Assembly: GCA_009760855.2 (NCBI GenBank)
Contig: WPIO01000002.1
Coordinates: forward strand, 13,760,001-13,824,000
Direction: 5' to 3'
Origin: Cristatella mucedo
Lineage: Eukaryota; Bryozoa; Phylactolaemata; Cristatellidae
DNA length: 64,000 nucleotides
Shown here one piece after another: positions 12,542-23,300 of this stretch; position 1 is the first letter of the stretch, and each line of letters begins with the position of its first letter. The translations under genes and the position numbers were made by a program. The notes below the pieces were generated by a model. It worked only from the letters and a program-made list of their open reading frames with translations, was not told where the DNA came from and ran no database searches.

Positions 12542-13500
12542 CTTAAGGAGTTTTTTTGTAAATTGAAAGCAATCTCGACGACTTTGAACATTGATTGCTC
12601 GAGGCTGTAATTGCGAAATTAGTTGAGAAAGGATATGGTTTCACTTTAAAAAAGAGCGCTGCGGTACATAAGAAAGGTTTGAGCGTGGCCCAGTCTTTTT
12701 CCGGCAATTCGCTATGAATCATATTGGACTGCCAGCTGTATTTGCCTGGGCCATTGCCATCGATTGCTTTGCATTGCCGAGATTAAAAGCACAGAATGGG
12801 TTGGAAGTATGTGCACGCGAAGTGAGATTTTACGTGGAATGAGAATTGGAGCTTCGTGCAGCCAATTTCTCGTCGATTTGGCTAAGGAATGTGGTATTTG
12901 CCCCTGCCGTTGCTGTCGATTGCAGTGCATTGCATGAGAACGCGAGGGCACAATGGGATGAAATTTTGTGGGTGCACTTTGAACTGAGTATAGAGTTATT
13001 TGCAATCTAAATTAGAGAGCTCTGTGTTGACGATTTGAAGATGATTTGCAGTGGATTATAGTGAATTGCGGTATTTGCTTAGGCCATTTAGGGCGATTGC
13101 CGCGAATTGCCACAGTGAGCGGACGCACAATTCCTTGAATTTACGTGGGTGTGCGCAAATCACAGTGCACTTTAATATGGAATACAAAACTGGAACTCTG
13201 CGCAATCTATCACTAGTCGTTTTGTGGAGGATGCGGTGGATTAAAGTGGATTGCGGTTTTATCACCGGGCTGCAGCAAGCTATCTCAGTGGTCTCTGCGA
13301 GAACGGGTGAGCGGTGTCGCGCGAAATTTTCTGGGTACATTTAAATTTAGCGTTGTTTCATATTCACAATTAATGGAGCTTTTTGCAGCTGATCTGTAGT
13401 GGATTTGAGGCGAACCAAAGTGGATTACGGTAGATTGTGGTGGACTGCGGTAGATTGCGATTCAGGCCTCCATCATGGCAGCTCATTTCCGTAAGTTCGC

Positions 13501-13959
13501 GTGCGCACAATTACATGAAATTGTGTGGACAGATCAAATCGAAGGCGTACTATATCCGCCCAAAATTTGAACTCGGCCACGCCAATGTCCTGAATGTCTA
13601 CATTTTAGCCTAATTAGAGTGGATTGCGGTAATTCGTCGAACCCTCCTGCCCGAAGTCAAAGGGCAGGTGGGGCCCAGCCGGCTGACCTCCATCTGGCTT
13701 ATCGTTACTGCCACTCTGGACTACTGAACCCTTTTTGGGTCTACGTCTAATTACAAGACTGAGATCAGAAGAACGACCTGATCGAGTCGTTTTATACTTC
13801 AACGCCCACGTCCACCGTCATAAATTAAGTCGGAGATTTTAGATTATTAATATTAATAAGCCACCCTATTTCTCAAAAGATGTTATTGAGAGACCACGAA
13901 AGTTCGAGTAATTCCAGAGCAAATCGATGGGAAGAGGTAACAGCTGTAGCGGCCCTCAA
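13501..13959. other. Unassigned intergenic sequence
   Basis: The last weak satellite-like motifs fade at about 13500-13640. Beyond that nothing is recognised. Confidence 0.4.
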
Positions 13960-14412
13960 CATAACCACGCCCATGGGAAATCCGGAAGCAGAAATGGTGG
14001 TGTCCTGCATCCTGGACCCAGTCGTCGCCCCGTTTCCGAAATAGCTGTAATAACCCCGCTTGTCAATGGTGTGGGTGAAAGGTAGGAAAGCTTTACCGTG
14101 ATAAACGCTTATGTAGATTGCTTTATTCATGGCATGCGTCGCTTTTCAGGTGCCATAAGGGTCAAGCTAGCCGCAGCCTTTCTGCTGCTTTCACTTGAAT
14201 TGTGCCAGCTTCACACCGGCACGTCGCACTAATGTTTGCTAATTTCACGAATGTTTAATGTAGGTTTTTCGAAAATGCTGTCTTTATCTCATCTTCTTGT
14301 TGCTGCAACTACCTGACAGCCGGCCGCTCTGTCTCGTGTCCTCGCCGAACTCTACCCGCATGTCCCTCTACTGCAGTCCCTCCGACACTGCCGTCGAGCG
14401 ATGGCCATTCTG
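13960..14412 (+). promoter_or_regulatory. Candidate EXOC1 promoter and first 5' leader exon
   Basis: This CpG-richer stretch lies just upstream of the first coding exon. It has an ETS-type CCGGAAGC near 13980 and a CCACGCCC GC box near 13966, both common in promoters of broadly expressed genes. A pyrimidine- and CpG-rich segment at 14318-14408 ends at a possible donor (CTGTAGGTTA near 14411), and a strong acceptor (tract of eight T, then TGCAG) lies at 14635, 36 bases before the EXOC1 start codon. I infer a short leader intron. No TATA box is evident. Confidence 0.3.
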
Positions 14413-14671
14413 TAGGTTATTGCTTTTAAAGCGGCATATTTATCAGTTGCTTAAATGTAGGAGTATTTGGCCAGCTAGCTGGGATGCTATAGTTATCTGG
14501 GCAGGCGGTCCTTTCCCCACGAGGACGACTGCGACTCACTCTTTCTTAACATTCTTAAGCGGTCCTGAAATCCCGCTTTTTAGCTTCCCAATCATTCTGC
14601 CTAGTTTGTTTAATTGTGTTGCGTTTTTTTTGCAGCAGTTCATATCTTATGCTGAGATAGCATATCCTGCA

Positions 14672-14819
14672 ATGTCGTCAAACTTGAAGCAAAGTCTACA
14701 GAAGGAGCTCTTCCTAAACGAGGAGCGACTTCTGATTTGCATACCAACGGGGAAGTCACGCGGGGCAACTAGTGGCCTCGGGAAGAAAGCCAGGCAACCA
14801 TCGTATTTGTGTATAACAG
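14672..14819 (+). CDS. EXOC1: EXOC1 coding exon 1
   Basis: Starts at the ATG at 14672 ([20 protein letters not shown]...), which matches the animal Sec3 N-terminus in position and pattern. It ends in phase 1 at a GTAATG donor. The acceptor at 14635 suggests the exon begins at 14636 with a 36-base leader. The frame stays open upstream to 14297, but only the part from 14672 resembles Sec3. Confidence 0.92.
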
Positions 14820-17800
14820 GTAATGTGTCCCTTATTATAGTGGCTTGCTAATTTCTTTTCACCTAATTGTGCTAATTTCTTTTCACCTTATGTGCCTAAC
14901 ACCGGAATGGAAGTGACTTACTATGCTATTCGATGCATCTTTTTTATTTTCGGCGTGCAGCTTCTTTTTTTGTGTGCAAGCTGTCCACAATATTAGCAAT
15001 GTGAATATAGTTAGCAAAATGCTGTCAAAGAATGTCGTTGAAGAGTTAGTAGCAAATTGTTAGATGCTTCTATTCCTTCTTGGTTCTCTCGCCCGTACCC
15101 GTATGTGGTCAGCGCTGTCACAGAGTGCTCAAGCTTAGCCCTGTTTTGAACTTTTTGTCCGAAGCTGTGAGACATTGCCAATGGCCAATGTATATCCACA
15201 GCATTAGGTTGCGGCCACCAGCAAGCTGCTTCTCTGCAGCCAGGACATTGTGCTATTTTGCCGTGTGTGTACTCTTATGCGGCGGCCAACGTTGTTACCT
15301 TACAATTCAGCTTTTGGAAGGGCCAGCGTGCCTGTTGGACTTCAAGGTTTCACTGGTAGCATACGAGTAAAAGAGACTATGGGGGGCTAGCTCATCGTCA
15401 CCGCGGCTCATTTTGCACAGATGCTGAAGCTTTGGTATGGCCGTGCTCAAGCAGTTCAGTTTTTAAAAGCTTTCCGATATAGATATTGATGCTTGGGTGA
15501 ACGTTCATGCCGATCACCGTTGGTTAAGCTTTAAGATACTGTCAGTTTACTACAACCTGATATGGACTTTCCCTAAAGCAGGTAATCTGCCGTGAATCGA
15601 TTATCGTAGAGGCTGTCGGCTTCACTGTTTTTTAATAGGGATTTTACATTGGCACGCCTAAAAAGGCCAATTGTTCTCACGGTGTATCATTTAACAAAGC
15701 TTAGTTGTGTTTTGGTATGACTCCAGGTATGGATTGCAGTGGATGCGCTGGGTTAAGCGCAGGCTTCAACATCGCTTTAAGAAATCGGGTTCTGATGCTG
15801 ATCTAGTCTAATCTGATCAAGAAATTTCAAAGACTTCCTTCGAGTTTACACCAGGAAGCTTAAAAAAGCCAGGGCTTCTTTTTTCACTCGAAAGCTGAAT
15901 TCCTGCCAGTCGGACCCTAAACAGATTTAAAAGACAGTATACCATTTACTGGCCAATGCTGAGAGGTCAAACTCCACAGATATTTAGAGCTGAGCCGAAA
16001 GTGTTCAGCCTTCTTTACTAAAACAATTGTGCACATTCGTGCCTCCATTAAGCCCCTCCAACTAAAGCAATTGCAGAATCACAGCCTGTGCCCTTCCTTA
16101 AAAGGTTTTCCGAGGTTTCTGCATGTGATGTGGCTACCTTAATAAGATCTAGCAAAAAGAGCTCGTCTCCTGAAGACCCCTTACCATAATCTCTGTGGTC
16201 TTCACTGGCAGACGAACTTACCCCTGCCATAACCGAGATTTTTTAATGCTTCTTTGGAAAAAGGGGTCGTCCCCAAGTCCTTCAAATCGGCAATCGTTAG
16301 ACCCATACTTAAAAAGCCGGGATTAGATGCAGAGGTCCTTGCAAACTATCGCCCAGTTTCCCTTCTTCCTTTCTTGTCAAAGATTCTTGAAAAAATTGTT
16401 GCTAAGCAGCTGGTTGAACATATTGAAAATAATGGAATGTCAGAAACATTTCAATCAGGGTTCAAAAGGCAGCACTCCACTGAAACTGCTCTCCTCCATG
16501 TTAACAATGACATTCTATGTGTCATCGTCGTCGGGAATGTCACTGCCCTAGTTCTGCTAGATCTGTCAGCTGCCTTCGACATCATTGATGTTCTACTTGA
16601 ACGATTGAGAACAACTATCGGTCTGACAGACGAAACACTGGCGTGGTTTAAATCGTACTTGTCTGATCGTGTTCAATCCGTGTCGTATGGGCGACAGGTC
16701 TCACATACCAGACGGGTCACCTGTGGAGTGCCTAAAGGGTCCATACTCGGTCCTTTGCTGTTCTCCATTTATACTCAACCCCTGGGAAAAGTGATTAAGG
16801 CCCATGGAATAAGATTTTACTTTTATGCTGACGATACTCAGCTGTATTTGTCGTTCAAACCGTCGAAATCTGCTGCAGCAACTGAGAAACTGAATGCTTA
16901 CCTTACCGACATTCGATCCTGGATGTCGGAAAACTTCTTGAAACTAAATGACGATAAAGCCGAACTGCTACTCATAGGACACCCTAAGCTTGTGACTGGA
17001 TTACAAGGCTTGCTCTTCTAATAGGTGATGCTGTTTTGCAACCATCACCTCGTGCTCGAAATTTAGGTATCGTTTTCGACAGCTGCCTAAATTTTAAAAG
17101 CTTCATTCAGAAGACTGATTCTACAGCTAGCCACCACGTCTGATCCCTATCCAAGATTAGGAGCTGTCTTTCATAGTGGCTTGCAAAAATTGAACTAGCT
17201 CCTTAGTTCTGTCTCGGCTTGATTATTGTAATTCTTTTTTGGGTGGGTTACCAAAAAAGGCGACATGGCCACAGCAGCTGACTATGAATATGGCTGCAAG
17301 GCTAGTCTTCAAGTCCCAGAGGTTTGAGCACGTGTCTCCTTTGCTAAAAGAGCTAAAAGAGGATGGATGCCGGTTGAGCAGCAGATACAGAGCAAAGTTT
17401 TTACTCTGACTCATAAGGCCCGCCACGGCTTGGCTCCTTCGTACCTAGCTGAACTGCTGCATCAGTTTCAGCCTGTTCGCGCCCTCAGGTCCTGTTTGGA
17501 CAATAAATTAGCTGTCCCATTCCTCCACTTAAAGACCATTGGCCACAGAAGCTTTAGCTCTGCAGGTCCTAGACTGTGAAACTCGCTTCCACGATTCTTA
17601 CGCAACGACAACTTCTCTCCTGCTGCCGACTATGACTCATCCTTTTGAGCGGTCCTGAGCTGCTACTTCCATGCTTCTCACTACCTTAACTGCTCTCCTG
17701 ACTCTGCTATGCTTTCCACTTTCTTTGTTGCGTGAGACGAAGTCTGTTGGCTACCGAATGCGTGCTGAAAGCCGCTTAGGCTGTGAATTCGCTATACAAA

Positions 17801-17996
17801 ACTCTCCTGTGTAACACCCACATAGTCTTTATGGCTTTGTGGCGTTACAGACGAAGATACATTACATTAGCTTGCAGCAAGTCAGGCAGAATCGACCTCA
17901 GCATTCTGGACGTGATTTGTGCAAGGCCGTCATTAGGGGTCCTGTTTTGGGCATTACCTCAAATTTTCCTGTTAGGCAGTGTATTTTTGCATTTTG

Positions 17997-18078
<82 letters not shown>

Positions 18079-20302
18079 GCAATGAGTCTATCAGGCTTTT
18101 CTTATGTTTTCCCATTAGGTTGTGATTTCTGAGGTGCAATCACCTTAGCTTAGGCATCATGGCATCCTACCGTATCATGGCATCTCAAGCATCATGGCCT
18201 CCTACCGTAGCTGTCATTTTGCTGTCAGACTCTTGCAGTGGGATCGTCCTGCTGCTGAATATGTGCCCCGTTTGGGACATGGCATGCAGTTGAAATGTGG
18301 TTGGTATGTGCACTTTAAAAAAGCAGTTATGAGAATTGAAACCATGTTTATTGTATCTGTCATTTCAGTCACTTCGGAAAAACCTGTGCATATTCGAATA
18401 CATGTCATCAAGAAGTCAGAACGGTCTGGTGAAGCCTACAAAAGAAAGCAGTCGTGGCTTCTGAGTGACTTGAAGTGTGTTGATGGAAAAGATTCTGCAA
18501 AGGTATGCATCTATCGTGCTTTGAGCAGAGAAGTGAGAAAAAATCCATCATTAAGACAACAAAATGATTTCCTTTATCGTGTTTTGGTATTGCTTATAAA
18601 AGGCCGGTGATCAGTTAGCGAGCTTGTTTGGTCCAGCGGTTAAGGTCTCGCCCCGACCAAGGCCTGGCTGAGGTCGTGGGCTCGAGGCCCGAGGCATATG
18701 TGAAGCGCCTGAATAGAGATTAGGTTCTCTTGGGGCGCTATACAAATGAATTATATTTATATTTATTTATTCTAAGCATCAAGATTATAAACATTGTGAG
18801 ATTCATTTGCAGGTCATATGCTGTGCTCTGAAAACATAGCACTTCTTGAAAGATCCTCTACATTGTAATGACAACGACAACTTCTCTCCTGCTGCCGACT
18901 ATGGCTCATCCTTTTCAGCAGTCCTGAGCTGCTACTTCCATGCTACGCACTACCTCAACTGCTCTCCTGACTCGGCTATGCTTCCCACTTTCTCTTTATT
19001 CCGTGAGATGAAGTTTGTTGGCTACCGAATACGTACCGAAGGCCGTTTAGTCTATAAGTGCGCCATACACAACTCTTCTGGTTAACACCCACATAGTCTT
19101 TATGACTTTGTGGAATTACAGACGGAGATACATTTCATTGCTCACTCTTTCTGGCCTCATTGCATTAGCCTCTCGGCTGCTCTATGGGCTCCATTAATTA
19201 GGCTGCATTAATTCAGCAGTTCCGTGTTCGGCACGTTTGCAGTCAGTGCATACTTTTGCATCGAGTGGTGAGAGCAGCAACTATGCTAGGTTATAATCAA
19301 TCTTGGAATATACACTAAGAAGTCATATATAGGAAATCGTAGTCTACAATTAAAGTTTTGTAAAGCTAAAAGTCCCCAATTAAAGTTTTGTAAAGCTAAA
19401 AGCAAAGATCGGTAGATTCAACAGCCTCATTTCTGTAGTGGCAGAAGAACCGGCTATAATGACACTTGCAGTAGGCAATAAAGGATTGCCTGATTCAGGA
19501 CTTGAGCTTATGGCCTGGTTTGTGGAGTGCGATCACCTTACCTCTTGGCTTAGACCGAGTAGCAATGCAGCCATTTTAATGTGTAAGTAATTGCACAGAG
19601 CTAAATTCTTAAGACAGAACTAAATGAACCGGCTGTGTGCTATGTCCACAAACGAAAAACCGGATAAGGAGACTGTGGTCTTAAAAGTTGACCAAACCCA
19701 TGAATTAAAGCCATATCACACTAGTGTGTAGGTCATGTGAGACCTACTTTTCGGAAGTGGCTGAATTTTAAGGTCGGTGCCCAATGCCAACTACCGAAGG
19801 TAGTGCCCTAAATTTCACTTCCAATGCACACGTCCTAGTCATGGCTAAGTATAGTAGTCTGTATAAGGTTTAGTATTGGTCTTTAACATCGACTGTCTTC
19901 TTTTGATTGGTCTTGTACGTGGCCTCCAGAGTGGTGTTGCTGTTGACCTATCGTGGTACGCTTTTATTTCATTTCTTTTCATTTTATTTTTACTTTTTTC
20001 TTTTTATTAGCTGCATGAAGCATGGAAACTGAACATTAATCTTTTTGTGCAATTCACAGATAAAACAAAGCCCGACTTGATGTGAAGATAATTCCGAATG
20101 GCTGAGATCCGAAAAACAACAAAAGGATTTAGGAATAGTAGTATTGCTTTTGTTCCCTGTAATGCTAGATTTTCCTAATCGTGTCTTTGGTTCACGTTAC
20201 CGTGGATGCTGAAATCTCATCTACTGTTGTACATACTGGTTATGTAGCCGTCGGGTAAGTGCTCCAGAGCACGAGGCATGAAGAGAGGGAGTGAGAGAGA
20301 GA

Positions 20303-20389
<87 letters not shown>

Positions 20390-23300
20390 GCGTCCACACA
20401 AGTTGGTGGATAAGCAGAAAGAAAACATGGCAGCTGCTTGGCTAATGTGGTCACATGACTAACGTGACCGTTGATTAACCAATCCACCCAGTCAGCAGAT
20501 ATGGTCAGGCTGCAGTGAGTCACATAGCACGTAGCGTGCCCATCGGATGGGCAGAGAGGTGCGAGTCCGGCTGGGGCCAAAGAAATGTGGCCACAATTCC
20601 ATGCTCCACACCAATACTTTATCTTTAATGCACAGAGGCTGATAAAATGGGAGAGCTCAGTGGGGCTGCTGTTCTATTTGTTGATTTATGTTTTGCCAAA
20701 TGACTGCATCTCTCACTGTGGTTCATGCCGGACTGCAACCCTACATCGCTCATCTCTTCATTTGTCTTTGCCCACATGCCTGTCGTGCTAGCGGCTTGCC
20801 GCAACAGGTGAATCGCACCAATCGCACAATTAAGCAATACATTCAAAATTAGGCTCTAGATGACTGTCTTTCCCAAACGCATGTGAACGGCACACACACA
20901 CAAACACACAGCTACTATTTGGGCTGTTTAGGTGCCGTTTTGCCAAAAATTGTTTGTCGAAAACATCGAGCACGGTGGTGCAGCATGATGATTTTCTAGA
21001 CCCAGGGTGTACATTAAGCTTATAGCCTGCCTGAAGCCGTTTTTTCTAATGCTTGATATATACATGAATTTGTCGATTTATATTTAAGTGCTCCGTGACT
21101 TATAGACACATGTGCCCGACAGACAGGTCTCTATTGAAATGTGAAAGCCAGCCCCTTGTTTTGAATATAAGAATGAAGCACTATCTAGTGCATAATTCGT
21201 TGACGGTATTTTTGACACCGACGCACCACACGTTGCCTTGATACCTTAGCTCACTACTCTTATATGCATATATATCCTCATCCTTCTCTGCCAGTTATCT
21301 TTCCTCTTTTCACTTAAGTTCACTCTCGAGGTCAGCACCTGGAGGGTTTAGTTCCCTTAGGTTGCTGTACACTTGAATTTTAGTTATTTAGCCCTAGGTT
21401 TGGATTTCTTGACTGCAGGATAAGAAATGGTTCTGGCCTCAGATTCATGCTACCACATGGCTGTGCATCAGTAGCCAGCTGAGCAGCATGCGTGACTGCA
21501 AGGCAACACTTGATCATATGTGCCTGAGGGTAGATGTTGACAGCCTCCTGATATGATCGTCGAGACTATTGTCAGGTAGTGAGCAATCGGTGGTGGTGGT
21601 GCTCTGGTGTTTCGACCACTGTGGCACGTGATGTACAATGGTTAGTGTCACCCAGAAGGGAAGAAACCTCACCCTCAAGATAGGTTCATCTAGCATCACT
21701 CCCGTGGTGTTTTCCCATAATCTGGGTGTGCTAATCCCGAACGACTGGTCAATGGATGAGCGCATTTCCTCCACAGTCATGTCGGCCCTACTTTCAGTTA
21801 AGTAGTATTGCCAAAATCAGGGCCTGCTTAGATGCAAGTATAGCAGCCAAACGAGTTAATGCATCTGTGACATTGCATCTACATTACTGCTTTTTATTCA
21901 GCTCTCCCGGCCAGTGCCCTTGATCGGCTATAACTGGTGCAAAACTCGGCAGCTTATCCGAACTGACATCAAGGGGCGCCACTTGATCAGCAGCTTCTAG
22001 ACTTTCTTCTAGCTTCTTAGACTTAGCTTCAAATTACTAGTCTGCGATCTCAAAGGGCTTCGGCAACGGGTTTAGCAGCTACATTTCGTTGTGAGCTTTA
22101 CCGGCTGCCGGCGATTTAGAGAATTGCACATCTGACCTAGGGCGCTCGGACTGGGCTGTAAGCTAAGAAAGAAAAAGTGTTTTAAAAGCAATCAAGAGCA
22201 AGGATACCAAGCAAATTTCTGTCTTTCTCTGTCTCCGTCTCTCTCTCTCTCACTGTGTGTCATTCTCACTCTCGTAATCAATCTATTGCTGCACGATCCT
22301 TTTGCTTTAGAAATATGGCCGACTGCTTAGCCTGATTTATGCGAACACCGACATGTTATTTGGAAGCATCGACTGTCTGTTCATTCACTCTGTTTGAACT
22401 GTACTCTTGTTATGGACGTTAGCTATCCTGCACTTCTTACTGAGCAGAGCCAGCAGTCAGACTTGTTCAGACCTCACAAAGTAACTTTTTTTTTGCGACT
22501 GGAGAAGGCTCGGCAGATTAATCCTGGTCTCTGGCACTGAACGACAAGCATCGTAATACCTTGGTGCTTACTTGCAAATGTTAATGCTATTCACTCTACT
22601 ATATGGCCTGCTTTCCTACCTAATCTGTTGGTGAGCATCTGACTTGAAAATTAGTGTTCACTGCACATTGCATTTTACAGGACTCTGCCGATTTTGAGCT
22701 CGTGTTTGAAAAGCCTTACAAATGGGTGGCCGAAAGTACGGAGGACAGAGACGCATTTATCAAGCTGTTATGGAAGGTATGTAGACCTAAGAACTGCATG
22801 TTGGAGCAGAGTTGATCGTTTGTGGCTATCGTGCAATGCTCTAATGCGCTGCACCTCTGTTGTTGTTGCTATCAGTTACTACTATAGCTATCTAGGTCGG
22901 TGTAGACCTGATGGTTTTTGTTCTGCATGCAGCACTGCCACTAGTGTGATGTTGCTACTAGCTCGACAATGTCACTAGTGGGTACTGTCACTCTTTTTCT
23001 TGTAGCTGTCGTGGAAGCATTTAGAACGAAGAGCCAAATTCCTCAACATGCAGCGGGTCGTTGATGGTAAGTGGCTACGTGGCTGGCACAAGTAGTAGCT
23101 AGGCTCGTTCTGAATAGTACCGAAAATGTGTGGACCAGCTACTTTTGCCTAGCACGGCACCATGTGTCTGCCTTTCTAACACGGATAGCCCCCAGTCAGC
23201 AGTTGATTTCAATGGTGCCAGCTGGTGTGTAGCTCGATTCATGGCTTGCTGGGCTGTGGCCAGCTCTTACTTTGTAGAAAGTGTGGGAAGGGCAATTAAC

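Larger units (their letters stand above)
10440..12600 (-). mobile_element. LINE-B, long copy inserted in the satellite
   Basis: A 5'-truncated CR1/L2-type non-LTR retrotransposon on the minus strand. In sense order it has a linker region (12541-12083), the reverse transcriptase ORF (12051-10645) and a 3' UTR ending GGAGATACATTACATT at 10440. No endonuclease domain is present. It is the best-preserved LINE-B here; six other fragments share its 3' UTR. Satellite units continue on both sides, so it inserted after the array formed. Confidence 0.92.
8440..13500 (-). repeat. Degenerate ~170-bp satellite, right arm
   Basis: The same unit as at 5.5-7.4 kb, in opposite orientation. The marker motif (three ATTGC boxes at 10-bp spacing after a GGCCC or GCC) recurs near 8490, 8640, 8780, 9106, 9282, 9387, 9545, 9739, 9898, 10068, 10256, 10422, 12750, 12907 and 13088. 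Clean consecutive spacings at 9.4-10.4 kb are 158, 194, 159, 170, 188 and 166 bp. Each unit also carries GACAATTGGAGCTTCG, a CAGCCAATTT box and GGATTGCGGTATTGGCCC. It is interrupted by LINE-B at 10440-12600. Short open frames inside it are not coherent genes. Confidence 0.75.

Noticed and set aside
5520-13500. CRISPR-like array
   Set aside because: Units are about 170 bp, diverged throughout, without short identical repeats and unique spacers, and the genome is eukaryotic.
14297-14671. EXOC1 start upstream at 14297 in the same open frame
   Set aside because: The upstream residues do not resemble Sec3, and a strong acceptor at 14635 lies inside; the ATG at 14672 matches the family N-terminus.
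20217-20580. Open frames of Ser/Leu repeats on the minus strand
   Set aside because: They are translations of the (GA)n microsatellite. The His/Thr frames at 17783-18132 over (AC)n are the same kind of artefact.
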